This document shows, one piece after another, positions 1 through 8,952 of a DNA stretch of 64,000 nucleotides (its first letter is position 1; each line of letters opens with the position of its first letter). The notes under the pieces are model-generated. The model searched no databases, was not told the origin of the DNA, and saw only the letters and a list, made by a program, of their open reading frames with translations. Source of the DNA: Klebsiella pneumoniae (lineage in GTDB: Bacteria; Myxococcota_A; UBA796; SXON01); contig CAMAWH010000013.1 of the NCBI GenBank assembly GCA_945861635.1, positions 1-64,000 on the forward strand, read 5' to 3'. A program made the translations under genes and the position numbers.

Positions 1-308
1 CGCGACACTGGGCGCCGCGTTGGATTCGCCGCTCGCCGCCGCTTCCGACGCGTGCGCGGCGCCTCAAGCGCGCGGGTGACGGTTCGGGGGTGCGGGGCTC
101 GGCCCGCGCCCGCGGACCGGCAGAACCCGCGCGCGACACTGGGCGCCGCGTTGGATTCGCCGCTCGCCGCCGCTTCCGACGCGTGCGCGGCGCCTCAAGC
201 GCGCGGGTGACGGTTCGGGGGTGCGGGGCTCGGCCCGCGCACCCGGACCGGCAGGACCCGCGCGCGACACCGGGCGCCGCTTTTGGCTCGCCGCTCGCGG
301 CGAACCGT
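1..308. repeat. 131-bp tandem repeat, about 2.3 copies
   Basis: Two nearly identical 131-bp units occupy 1-131 and 132-262, and a third, partial and diverged unit starts at 263 and fades near 308. Each unit opens with CGCGACAC. The first two differ only by a few substitutions near their ends (around 110-125 against 241-256). The array may continue left of the window. It is extremely GC-rich, and neither strand gives a recognisable protein: the reading frames through it are Arg/Pro/Ala-rich shadows. There are no unique spacers between units, so it is not CRISPR. The stretch 1-391 otherwise holds only the palindrome at 331-347 and a promoter-like element at 363-371. Confidence 0.85.
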
Positions 309-330
309 CGTAGATTTTGAGCCAGAAGCG

Positions 331-347
331 CGTTCGGGAACCGAACG
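331..347. promoter_or_regulatory. 7-bp inverted repeat, operator-like
   Basis: CGTTCGG at 331-337 and its exact complement CCGAACG at 341-347 are separated by GAA. The palindrome lies 45 bp before the ATG of the MopE/FG-GAP lipoprotein and just upstream of an A-tract (351-357). There is no T-tract on the plus strand, so it is not a terminator for plus-strand transcription. It could be an operator or a structured element of the 5' region. No protein binding it is known from this sequence. Confidence 0.35.
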
Positions 348-362
348 TCCAAAAAAAGATGT

Positions 363-371
363 GGCATAGTA
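363..371 (+). promoter_or_regulatory. Candidate -10 region (GGCATAGTA) of the 392 gene
   Basis: The 9-mer GGCATAGTA ends 20 nt before the ATG at 392. The identical 9-mer lies 19 nt before the ATG of another secreted calcium-binding-type protein, at 53880-53888. The TA-n-n-T core resembles a bacterial -10 hexamer. No convincing -35 box is seen at 16-18 nt in either case. Confidence 0.25.
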
Positions 372-391
372 CCCCCGCTCCAAGGAATCCC

Positions 392-2866
392 ATGCGCCTC
401 CTCCTCTTTCCGATGCTCCTTTCTCTTGCGACGCTGACCGCCTGCACCCCACCGACGACGGAAGGGCCGTCCAAGTCGGACACGGGGGAGGATGACGTTG
501 TCGACGTCGACGGCGACGGTTACGCCGCGGACGTCGACTGCGACGACGCCGACGCCACCATTGGTGATGGTACAACCTACTATATCGACGAGGATGCTGA
601 CACCTTCGGCTACGACACCGCGACGATGAAAGCATGTACGCAACCCGATGGTTACGTCGCCATCGGTGGCGACTGTAATGATCAGGATGCCACCTACCAT
701 CCCGGCGCCGACGAGGCCGATTGCGAGGACCCCGCAGATTACAATTGTGACGGTTCAACAGGCTATGCGGACGCTGACAGCGATGGGTTTCCGGCCTGCC
801 AGGACTGTGACGACGCGCGGGGAGAAACGAACCCCGCCGCGCTTGAGTACTGCAACGGCATCGACGACGATTGCAACGGCACCGACGACGACAACCCCTC
901 GGACGCGGTCGTGTACTACGCCGATCACGACGCCGACACGTATGGAGACGCCGACAACACCGAGTCGGCCTGTGCCGCGCCCGAAGGATTCGTCGAGAAC
1001 GCCACGGATTGCAATGACGACGCGGCCAGCGTTCATCCCGGTGCGGACGAACACTGTGATAATGCCGACGAAAACTGCGACGGGCAGGCGGACGAAAGTC
1101 CCGTTGATCCAGCTGCTTGGTACGCAGATGGAGACAAGGACGGCTACGGAGACGCCGACGCGGCCACCCCAGCATGTGACGCGCCTGCCGACCACGTCGC
1201 CGACGCCACGGACTGCGACGATCTGGATGCCAACGTGCACCCGGGGGCGGACGAATACTGCACGGACGCCGACGAGAATTGCGATGGCAGTGGTACGGAC
1301 GATGCCGTGGACACCACCGTGTACTACGCCGATGACGACGAAGACACCTACGGCGACGCCGGCGTCACAATGAGCGCATGCACTGCGCCTTCCGGGTACG
1401 TCAGCGACGACACCGATTGCGACGATTCCACCGACCTCGCCAACCCGGATTTGACCGAGGTGTGCAACGACGGCCTCGACAACGACTGCGACGAGTCGGA
1501 CAACGGCTGCTCCTTGGCCGGGAACTACGCCGGTAGTTACGCGGATCAGTCGATCAGCGGCACGGCCGCCTACGACTTCGTTTCGAGCGCTCTCGCCGTC
1601 GCGGACGACGTGGACGGAGACTCCAGCGTGGACCTCTGGATCGGCGCCTACGGGCACGACCTCGCTGCCTCGGAGCAAAATGCCGGTCGAATGTACCTGA
1701 TGGCGGGACCGCTGACGGGAAGCGAGACGCTTGCGAGCGCAACGACGACGATTACCGCAACGGATGGCGGCGACGATCTAGGGTTCTCCGCCGCAAATCT
1801 GGGAGACTTCGACGGGGACGGGCTGGACGACCTGGTAGCCGGGGCCTACGGACGCAACGTCGGCTCCGTCGTTGATGCAGGGACTGCATATGTTTTCACC
1901 GGGATCGCTTCCGGCGCGCTGACCACGGACGACGCAACCACGAGCGTCGAGGGCGCCGCCGCTTCCGACTACGTCGGCTACTGCGTCGCGGGCCCGGGTG
2001 ACGTCACCGGAGACGGCACGCCGGACGCCATGATCGGCGCCTACGCCCACGATGCGAGCGGGACGGGCTCGGGCGCCGTCGCCATCATCGCGGGGGGCAC
2101 CACCGGCGATCTCGGCTTCGCAACCGGCGCATATGCGATTCTTACCGGGATCGACGGCAGCGATTCTGCCGGGTACAGCCTCGCGGGCGCCGGCGACGTG
2201 AACGGGGATGGCGTAGGCGACGTGGTCATCGGGGCCAACGCGCGTTCGACCAATGGCAGTGCCTACCTTGTGCTGGGGCCGATCAGCGGGACGATTTCGC
2301 TCTCCGCCGCCGACGCCACCATCGACGGCTTGAACAGCGACGATGCCCTTGGCAACGCCGTTGCGGGAGTCGGCGACACCAACGATGACGGGGTCGATGA
2401 GTTCGTGGTTGCGGCGCATTACGTCAACGGGACCGGGGAGAACGCGGGAGCGGTCTACCTGTACTCGACGATGCCCACGGGATCCGTGAGCCCATCGGCG
2501 GCCGACGCGACGTTTTCAGGGGGCGCGACCGATGATTACCTTGGGCGAACCGTTGGAGCCGCGCGACATATCAACGGGGATGCCTACGCGGACATCGTGA
2601 TCGGCGCGACTGGCGCGGACAACGGCAGCGTACTTGGCGTCGGCTATGCCTACCTGTTTTATGGGCCCGTCTCCGGCGCCTATGCCTCTTCGGACGCCGA
2701 CGCGACGTTTGCGGGTGACGCTTCGTACGATGCGCTCGGTGCCTCGCTCGCAGCGGGCGACATCGATGAGTCGGGCGCGGACGACTTGCTCCTGGGCGCC
2801 ATGGCCGTCGACGCGAGTGGTGCGAACTCGGGACGCGCATTTGTTTACTACGGCGGCGACCTCTAA
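392..2866 (+). CDS. Lipoprotein with MopE-like metal-binding repeats and FG-GAP beta-propeller repeats
   Basis: This 824-residue secreted lipoprotein starts at the ATG at 392, because that places a signal peptide and lipobox (LTAC, residues 15-18) at the N-terminus; the longer frame from 317 has no such signal. Residues about 35-380 hold some six Asp/Cys-rich units of the type DxDGDGY...DCDD...NPGA.E.C...D.NCDG, the pattern of MopE-type metal-binding motifs. Residues about 385-824 hold about seven FG-GAP repeats (GDxDGDGxxDLxxGA), which fold as an integrin-like calcium-binding beta-propeller. The family suggests a cell-surface protein that binds metal ions and possibly another ligand; the exact partner is unknown. 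A second gene of similar design lies at 39662-43576. A GGCATAGTA promoter-like element precedes it. A small CGGGT/ACCCG hairpin follows the stop but has no U-tract. Confidence 0.88.
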   Translation: MRLLLFPMLLSLATLTACTPPTTEGPSKSDTGEDDVVDVDGDGYAADVDCDDADATIGDGTTYYIDEDADTFGYDTATMKACTQPDGYVAIGGDCNDQDATYHPGADEADCEDPADYNCDGSTGYADADSDGFPACQDCDDARGETNPAALEYCNGIDDDCNGTDDDNPSDAVVYYADHDADTYGDADNTESACAAPEGFVENATDCNDDAASVHPGADEHCDNADENCDGQADESPVDPAAWYADGDKDGYGDADAATPACDAPADHVADATDCDDLDANVHPGADEYCTDADENCDGSGTDDAVDTTVYYADDDEDTYGDAGVTMSACTAPSGYVSDDTDCDDSTDLANPDLTEVCNDGLDNDCDESDNGCSLAGNYAGSYADQSISGTAAYDFVSSALAVADDVDGDSSVDLWIGAYGHDLAASEQNAGRMYLMAGPLTGSETLASATTTITATDGGDDLGFSAANLGDFDGDGLDDLVAGAYGRNVGSVVDAGTAYVFTGIASGALTTDDATTSVEGAAASDYVGYCVAGPGDVTGDGTPDAMIGAYAHDASGTGSGAVAIIAGGTTGDLGFATGAYAILTGIDGSDSAGYSLAGAGDVNGDGVGDVVIGANARSTNGSAYLVLGPISGTISLSAADATIDGLNSDDALGNAVAGVGDTNDDGVDEFVVAAHYVNGTGENAGAVYLYSTMPTGSVSPSAADATFSGGATDDYLGRTVGAARHINGDAYADIVIGATGADNGSVLGVGYAYLFYGPVSGAYASSDADATFAGDASYDALGASLAAGDIDESGADDLLLGAMAVDASGANSGRAFVYYGGDL

Positions 2867-2876
2867 CGGGTGGCGA

Positions 2877-4688
2877 CTACCCGAACTCCGCGTATCGTGC
2901 CTTCAGCAGGTTGAGCGCCGCCGGCTCGTCGTAGGCGCGCATTCGTTCGGCGACCGGAAGCAGGGCGTCGCGATCGAGGCACGCGCTCGCGTAGACGCGC
3001 GCGTAGGGAGCGTGCGCCGTCGCGAGCGGCATCGCCGCGAGAACGTCAACAGCGCATGCGCGGACGGGCTCCCCGGCGGCGCGCGCGCGGGAGAGGGCCA
3101 GGACGGCGTTCCCCCGGGAAATTCCGGAAGCGGCGTCCGCCCGGGTGATGCCTGGAACCGAAACATGAGCCGCCAAGGCCATGAATGCGCCACGGCGGGC
3201 GAACTCGGCCAAGCCGCGAACTGCGGCCGCCTCTCCGGACAACGCCCGAACCTCGGACCGGAGCTCGGTGCCGATGTGCGACTCGATGGCCCGGCCAGCC
3301 GTGACCAGTCGCCTCGCCGCTTGCCGCAAGTACCCGTCGAGCGGCAGGAGGGTCGCGGAAAGCCGGCCTGAATCCACATGAGGCGCGAGCGCAGCCGCGG
3401 CGGCCGCAGCCTCGACTTGAATTGCACCAAACCCGCCTAGCACGGCATTCATACTCGCGAACAGGGCAACGACGTGCCCGCGTTCGATCCGACCGTGGGT
3501 CACGGGAGGGGGGGCCCCCGAGGCCAGCGCAAACATTTGGTCGAACGCCAGAAGATCCTCGTCGATGGCGAGAACGGCGGGCGGCGACCAGAGTTCCAGC
3601 GCCGGCAAGACGCCGACGCGGGCGGCGCGCTCCAGCGCCGCCACCATCGCCGGGTGAGCATCTTCCTGCCAATCCAGCGCAACCGACGCGATGGCGGTAT
3701 CGGTCATGGCAGCGAGCAGGTCAGGTGCGTTGAGAATGCCGGCCTGGGCCCGATTTGCGGCGGCCTGCTCCGCGCGCGCCCGTAATCGCTGATCGACGGC
3801 AACGTCAACGACAACCATCCAGCCGGCGCCGGAGTGATCGACGAGCGCTTCCACGATCGCCAGCTCGGCCGCGATCGCCGTCGCGAGGCTGCCCTCCGGC
3901 ACGCCGAGGTCCGCTGCCTCGGATGCAAGGCCTCGAGCGACGGCCGACTCCGCGTGGACCGAAAGAAAGCGCACCATCGCGCGGGCACGCAGCCACACCG
4001 CCGACACGCCCTCCCCCAGCATCTCTGGGCTTACGACGCGACGGGCCAGGAGGGCAGGGTGACGCATGCCGCGGCCAAGGACCGACGCCCGCCACGAAAG
4101 ACTGCCGAGGACGGAATCCGCCTCGTCCAAGGCCAAGCGTTCCGATGCAACCGCGACCTCGTCGTGATCCATCGCGTCGATGTCCTCCTCGTCATCGGGA
4201 TCGGGAAGAAACGGCATGGGCCGCCACTTCGCGCTCTCAATGACGACATCTTCCGGCTCGGCATCATCGTCACCGCCGAAATACTTCCCGACCGACCAAG
4301 GCGAGCCCCCCGGCGCTCCTGCGCCCCCGCCGCCACCACCCGTCGAAAAAATCGGCAGTACGTGCTCGATCTCTCCGGCCTCGGTTTCCTTTTCCTGATC
4401 TTCCTCGGTTTCCTTTTCCTTGGCGTCATCGAGCGCCGTTTCGCCCGATCCCGTGGCCGTGCTGGTCTCGCTTCCCGCCTTCATGATGCCCTGCACAGCG
4501 GAATTCCCCATCCCGCGCTGCATCGCCGCGGCCACCTCCGGACTGACCTCGGGGGCCTCCCCTTTCTCTAATTGTCGTTGGGTCTCCTTCGCTTTCGCAT
4601 CAACCTCGGACTCCTGGCGCACGGACACTTTCTGGTCCGGTTGCGGGACCTCCTTCCCGTCGGGCCGACGCTGGTATTGAGTGGCCAT
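2877..4688 (-). CDS. Hypothetical protein with a GNSAVQ motif, Ala-rich helical C-terminus
   Basis: This 603-residue protein runs convergent to the MopE gene and divergent from the pseudokinase operon. I chose the ATG at 4688 over 4739 because the extra 17 residues would overlap the divergent gene. The N-terminal 130 residues are hydrophilic, charged and probably disordered. They contain AMQRGMGNSAVQGIM, which resembles the GN-x-A-V-Q motif found next to the DUF4157 domain of proteins tied to extracellular contractile injection systems; DUF4157 itself is not seen here. A Gly-rich linker (about 115-130) and an acidic stretch follow, then about 400 residues of Ala-rich predicted helix without an obvious catalytic motif, signal peptide or membrane segment. 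Position suggests a role with the adjacent kinase/FHA cluster, perhaps as a scaffold or cargo. That is inference; the family is not recognised. Confidence 0.6.
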   Translation of the reverse strand: MATQYQRRPDGKEVPQPDQKVSVRQESEVDAKAKETQRQLEKGEAPEVSPEVAAAMQRGMGNSAVQGIMKAGSETSTATGSGETALDDAKEKETEEDQEKETEAGEIEHVLPIFSTGGGGGGAGAPGGSPWSVGKYFGGDDDAEPEDVVIESAKWRPMPFLPDPDDEEDIDAMDHDEVAVASERLALDEADSVLGSLSWRASVLGRGMRHPALLARRVVSPEMLGEGVSAVWLRARAMVRFLSVHAESAVARGLASEAADLGVPEGSLATAIAAELAIVEALVDHSGAGWMVVVDVAVDQRLRARAEQAAANRAQAGILNAPDLLAAMTDTAIASVALDWQEDAHPAMVAALERAARVGVLPALELWSPPAVLAIDEDLLAFDQMFALASGAPPPVTHGRIERGHVVALFASMNAVLGGFGAIQVEAAAAAAALAPHVDSGRLSATLLPLDGYLRQAARRLVTAGRAIESHIGTELRSEVRALSGEAAAVRGLAEFARRGAFMALAAHVSVPGITRADAASGISRGNAVLALSRARAAGEPVRACAVDVLAAMPLATAHAPYARVYASACLDRDALLPVAERMRAYDEPAALNLLKARYAEFG

Positions 4689-4728
4689 CGCGCCGAAGGT
4701 AGCGCGAATGGTAGGATGCCGCGCACGT

Positions 4729-7281
4729 ATGGACACCATCGCCGGCTACGCGCGAACCGGGCGCATTCAACTCGGCCCGGGCTCCGATCTTGTGGAGGTG
4801 CAGGACCGCGAAGGCGCGCGCCTGACGGCCATTCAATTCCACCCAGAGCACCGGGGGCACAACGCGATCAACTCGGCGTTGACGGTTGTACTCGGGTTTC
4901 TCGAGTCCCCGATGGTGTCCGGTCTGGGAGAGATCATCGCGCACGACCGCGAATTGGGAGCGTTCATCTATCCGACCGGGCAGATGTGGTCGGCGGCAGA
5001 GGTCATTCGAACGCTCTCCGATTTGGGGGAGTGTGCCGGCGTTCGAGCGGGCGTGGAGTTGCTCCACGCGGGCGGGCAGATCCTCATCGAAGCTGCGGAA
5101 ACCGGGGAGGGTGCGGGCGTGTACAGCCACGGTGGCCTGACCCCATGGCGGGTGATGTTCTCCGCAGACGGCTCCGTCCAGATCATCGGGCACGCGCTCC
5201 CCCAAGTCGAGATCCTGACCTTTCACGAAGATCCCAATCGCATCCCCCGAGAGGACGCGTTCCGGTATTGTCCTCCTGAGCGGATGGAATCGCGGAAGGA
5301 GAATTTTTCGTCCGACCTGTTCGGACTCGCGCTGGTTGCGTTCGAATTGATGACCGGAAAACCCGTCTACGATGGCCTGGTCAACGACATTCGGGCAAAG
5401 GCCGCTCGGGGAGAAACGAGCCGCCGCATCCACCAGTTTCGGGAGCTGCTTCCAGACGGCGTGCGAGAGATCCTTACGACGGCATTGCGACCCGACCTTC
5501 GTGACCGGTACGCGTCTGGGCTGGACTTCATGGAGGGCGTGGAGAGCGCGCTCCGGGACCCGTACGTCGTCGGCGCGGGATTGCGCGATGTGATGCAGCG
5601 GGCGTCGCGAATGCAGCCGCGCGCGAAGCAAGACCTCGACCCGGCGCGGACGTCGATGTTGTCGAAGGAAGAACTGCGGAAGCTCGCAGAAGAGGAGGAC
5701 GAGCCGATTTCGCGACCGACGCGCGCGAACGTCGCCATGCCGGCCGCGCGGCCCCCGCCCGCCCGAGAGGCGCCCGCGCGCGAGCCCGCGCCCCGCGAGG
5801 TGACGCCCGCACCCGCGATGAACGTCTCCAGTCTCGGCCAGTCCGCCGCGCGCGTCGGGTTACCGCAACGGCGCGCCCCTCCCCGATTGGCCACGCCGGA
5901 GAATGAAAATCTGGACGGCGCACAGGCCGTGGGGGCCCATACGCCCGCCGCCGATCCCATGCCGTCGCGCATGCTGAACACGCCGGCTGTCGTCCCAAAA
6001 GCGCCGCCGTTGCCGGCGCCGCCGCCGCCGCCCATCGTGGAATCGCCGCCGCCGTCGGTGGTGACCTCGTCGGCGCAGGGCGATGCCGGGCGGCCGCCCA
6101 TTGGGTTAGCCCGCACCCCGCCCGGCCGCCGGCCCGCCGGTGCAACCTTCATCCCCAACGACAATTCCGCGCCGTTCGAGCCGCAACGACCCGTGGGCGC
6201 ACCGCCCGTCATTCCAGCGCCGCCCGTCATTCCAGCGCCGCCCAACCTGGTGGCCCCTCCGGTCGTCGCCGTCACGGCGCCGCAGCCGATGCGCTCGTCC
6301 GCCGACGAGTTGCTCGCGCGCGTGCGGAATTCGGGTCAGCGCGAGCCCGTGGTGCGCACGAGTCCCGCGGCGGCCGAGTTGATCGAGCGAATCCTGACGT
6401 CGTCCGGCAGCCGTGGTCGGCCTGAACCCTCCTCGCCTGCACCGAACGATGGGGCGGGACACACGCAGCCTCTGCACGCGCCCGAGCAAGCGGACGATCC
6501 GCAGGGGCGGGAACCGATGCAACGCGCGAGTGCTCCGCCGGCCGTTCGCCCGACGCCGCCGCCGCCCCCCCCACCCCCCACGGCGAGCGCGCCTCGGGCC
6601 GCCGCCGCGCCTTCCGCGCCTTCCGCGCCTTCCGCGCTGGTGCACAGCGCCCCGGCCGCCAGCACGCCGGGCGCCAGCGCCCCCCTGGCCCGCGCGCCGG
6701 TGGCAGCGCCGCCCGTGGCAGCGCCCCCCCCCGCACGACCGACGGGAAGCGTGCCAGCCAACGGTCCCGCCCAGCCGACACGTGTCCCCGACCCCATCAA
6801 GACGAGCGTCCGCGGGGAGCCGGTAGCCGTGCGATTTGGGCGGGGAACGGGCCTCCACGGAGCGAGGCGGCGGCTGCCCGGCGGAACGTCACTGGCCGAA
6901 GCAGTATCGCTCCTGATGGGGCAGGTCGTACCTTTGCGCGTGGCGACGGATGGACGGCTCGTGGGTTGGTACCGGATCGGGCCGGACAGCGGCCCCCTCC
7001 CCGTTGACACCCGCCTGGAAACGCTGGACGACGAGACGAACTACGTGTTCCATCCCGTCGAGAACTACGTCGTCACCTACGAGATCGAGGCGCCGGGGGT
7101 GCGTCTGCGTTTGCCCGTCGGCACCGCGATCCCCATCGTATCGCTCGTCAACGCACTCGCGACGGCGCTCTCCCTCCCTGCCGGGGATTGGTCGCTTTGC
7201 CTCGACGGCGTCGCTCTGGAGCCGTTCCACATCCTTGCCGATCATCCCGGCGGGCGCGTATTGGCGCTGACGAAGGCATGA
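4729..7281 (+). CDS. Pseudokinase with Pro-rich linker and C-terminal beta-grasp-like domains
   Basis: 850 residues from the ATG at 4729; the in-frame extension to 4681 would overlap the divergent gene. Residues 1-275 follow the protein-kinase plan, but catalytic positions are lost. The HRD loop reads HGG (134-136), the DFG motif reads IGH (153-155) and no glycine-rich loop is visible, whereas the APE-like PPER (182-185) and the SSDLFGLALVAFELMTG helix are preserved. A Pro/Ala-rich linker of about 350 residues follows. The last about 150 residues look like two tandem ubiquitin-like (beta-grasp) folds, each with a G-x-x-x-x-LP-x-G-T turn. It opens an operon and overlaps the next gene by ATGA at 7278. 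A TAGGAT box at 4712-4717 lies only 11 nt before the start. It probably acts as a non-catalytic assembly platform with the FHA and kinase proteins downstream (inference). Confidence 0.7.
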   Translation: MDTIAGYARTGRIQLGPGSDLVEVQDREGARLTAIQFHPEHRGHNAINSALTVVLGFLESPMVSGLGEIIAHDRELGAFIYPTGQMWSAAEVIRTLSDLGECAGVRAGVELLHAGGQILIEAAETGEGAGVYSHGGLTPWRVMFSADGSVQIIGHALPQVEILTFHEDPNRIPREDAFRYCPPERMESRKENFSSDLFGLALVAFELMTGKPVYDGLVNDIRAKAARGETSRRIHQFRELLPDGVREILTTALRPDLRDRYASGLDFMEGVESALRDPYVVGAGLRDVMQRASRMQPRAKQDLDPARTSMLSKEELRKLAEEEDEPISRPTRANVAMPAARPPPAREAPAREPAPREVTPAPAMNVSSLGQSAARVGLPQRRAPPRLATPENENLDGAQAVGAHTPAADPMPSRMLNTPAVVPKAPPLPAPPPPPIVESPPPSVVTSSAQGDAGRPPIGLARTPPGRRPAGATFIPNDNSAPFEPQRPVGAPPVIPAPPVIPAPPNLVAPPVVAVTAPQPMRSSADELLARVRNSGQREPVVRTSPAAAELIERILTSSGSRGRPEPSSPAPNDGAGHTQPLHAPEQADDPQGREPMQRASAPPAVRPTPPPPPPPPTASAPRAAAAPSAPSAPSALVHSAPAASTPGASAPLARAPVAAPPVAAPPPARPTGSVPANGPAQPTRVPDPIKTSVRGEPVAVRFGRGTGLHGARRRLPGGTSLAEAVSLLMGQVVPLRVATDGRLVGWYRIGPDSGPLPVDTRLETLDDETNYVFHPVENYVVTYEIEAPGVRLRLPVGTAIPIVSLVNALATALSLPAGDWSLCLDGVALEPFHILADHPGGRVLALTKA

Positions 7282-8921
7282 GTCAGGAACGATGGGACGT
7301 CGTCCTGCGCTTTCTCGGCGGCGCACTTGCCTATCAGGGCGACATGGTGCTCCGAGGGCCGGTGGTACGCATCGGCGCGAACCCCGGACCCGGAGGGTTG
7401 CGCCTCGAAGGCTACCGAGCGCTCGACGACCGGCATGCCGTCATCACTGCGTATGACGGCGGCACCGCTTCGATTGCGCCTGTCGGTCCGAACCAGGTGC
7501 GGATGGCGCCGCACGAGCACGTCGATTGGAAGGAAATCCAGCCCGTTCGCGGACCCGTTTTCCTCTCGCCGGGGTGCGCCGTTCACATGGGCCCGCCCGG
7601 ACGCGGCGCCACCGCTGTATTCGTGGAATGTCGCCGCCTTGGCGTCTGGGAGCAACGCGCGATCTTGTCGGATTCGTCGCAAGGGGAAGACGACGAGGAC
7701 AAAGGATCGCAGGTCCGCGAGCTCGACATTACCAAGCGAATTCCGTGGTGGTTCCTTCCCAGCATTGCTTTCATGCTGATGAGCACGTTCGCTGCGGTGG
7801 GGCTCGTCGTGCTGGTTCTTTCGCAACGTCAGGTGGAGCGACTCGGACCCGTCGATGAGGGACAGGAGTACTACGACTATGGGGACGTGTTTGCGATCAC
7901 CGAGGTCAACACCACGCTGTACCAGGGACTGACGCAAGGCTATTACAATTTCGTAATGAAACCCGGGATCGATGCGGGGAAGTTGAAGGGATTCGAGAAG
8001 CCGGAGAGCTGGGACAAGGTCCTGATGCAGTGGGTGACACGGTCCGAGCAGATGTACATCAAGGGGTGGGCGTTTTGGGTGCAACTCGACAACCACAAGG
8101 ACGACTACGCGCTCGTTCTCCACGAACTTCGTGCGGCCGGGCTTCCCGATGTGCTCGCTGCGGTGCCCTTCCAGGAGAGTCGGTACAAGGCGGACGCGTG
8201 GGACACGATGCTCTGCGCCGCGGGCTGGTGGCAGTTTCAGCCGGAAGTCGCGTTCCGCAACAATTTGGACGTGCGGGATTGCCACTTTCGAGGATCCTCG
8301 ACCCTCTGGTCTCCGAAAAAGAAGGCCGCTCCTCGAAACGCGATCAAGAACGCCGATTACGTTTCGAACCAATCGTGCGTGATCCCCAAGGGCGGCTGCG
8401 AGATCGATCAGCGGATGGACAAGTTCAATTCGACGAAAGCGGCGGTGAACGCCTTCAAGGTTCCGTTCGCCGATCCGGACCTTCGGAATTCGGGGGCGCT
8501 TGTGGCCTTGACCATCGCGAGCCACAACGCCGGATTTGACGACTCGCCCTACCGGGAGGGGCAAATCAGCCGCACGAATATCAAGATCGCCTACGCGAAC
8601 TACCTTGCGGACACCAAACAGGAACGCGCGCCCGACTTCATCGGGCAAAATATCAAATGCGCGACGAAGGACGAAATGAGTAGGTTGAACGCAGATAATA
8701 TCAACGCATCGTGTGGCTCGTATTTGGCGAACGTCACCCAAACGTATACGCCGTACGTCATCGCGCAGCACCTGCTCGCGGTGTGCTACTACGGGCTCAA
8801 CTACGCGGGTACAAACCCGGAATTCGAGCCCTACTCCCAATACGTCATCGGCAACGGTTACTGTAAGGACATCGCCGTACCGAACGTCGAACAAGTGCAA
8901 AAGCACGGAGCCGGGAAATGA
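7278..8921 (+). CDS. FHA-like / transmembrane / lytic transglycosylase (SLT) fusion
   Basis: 547 residues, beginning inside the previous stop codon (ATGA). The N-terminal about 125 residues resemble an FHA phosphothreonine-binding domain, with RIG at 31-33 and DDRH at 50-53 in the places of the usual RxG and SxxH. A single membrane helix spans about 157-181, placing the FHA part in the cytoplasm and the rest in the periplasm. The periplasmic part carries a Slt/GEWL-type lytic transglycosylase: catalytic Glu300 in FQES, then AAGWWQFQPE (the family's GxxGLWQFxP block) and a later SHNAG (the family's AYNAG). It would cleave peptidoglycan glycan strands. The fusion implies that phospho-signalling from the neighbouring kinase could control local cell-wall opening; this link is inferred from architecture and operon position. 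Confidence 0.8.
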   Translation: MSQERWDVVLRFLGGALAYQGDMVLRGPVVRIGANPGPGGLRLEGYRALDDRHAVITAYDGGTASIAPVGPNQVRMAPHEHVDWKEIQPVRGPVFLSPGCAVHMGPPGRGATAVFVECRRLGVWEQRAILSDSSQGEDDEDKGSQVRELDITKRIPWWFLPSIAFMLMSTFAAVGLVVLVLSQRQVERLGPVDEGQEYYDYGDVFAITEVNTTLYQGLTQGYYNFVMKPGIDAGKLKGFEKPESWDKVLMQWVTRSEQMYIKGWAFWVQLDNHKDDYALVLHELRAAGLPDVLAAVPFQESRYKADAWDTMLCAAGWWQFQPEVAFRNNLDVRDCHFRGSSTLWSPKKKAAPRNAIKNADYVSNQSCVIPKGGCEIDQRMDKFNSTKAAVNAFKVPFADPDLRNSGALVALTIASHNAGFDDSPYREGQISRTNIKIAYANYLADTKQERAPDFIGQNIKCATKDEMSRLNADNINASCGSYLANVTQTYTPYVIAQHLLAVCYYGLNYAGTNPEFEPYSQYVIGNGYCKDIAVPNVEQVQKHGAGK

Positions 8922-8952
8922 GGCAGGTCGCCCCACCATTGCGGGTCACCCC

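Noticed and set aside
1-308. CRISPR array
   Set aside because: Units are 131 bp, directly adjacent, with no unique spacers.
195-1678. Minus-strand open frames at 195-1175 and 755-1678 opposite the first MopE gene
   Set aside because: Arg- or Val-rich translations without motifs, antisense to a gene with clear signal peptide and repeats.
2867-2883. Terminator after the first MopE gene
   Set aside because: CGGGT/ACCCG stem is short and has no T-tract on either side; it also overlaps the stop of the convergent gene.
7242-8939. 565-codon minus-strand frame opposite the transglycosylase gene
   Set aside because: The plus-strand frame has FHA-like, TM and SLT motifs; the antisense frame has none.
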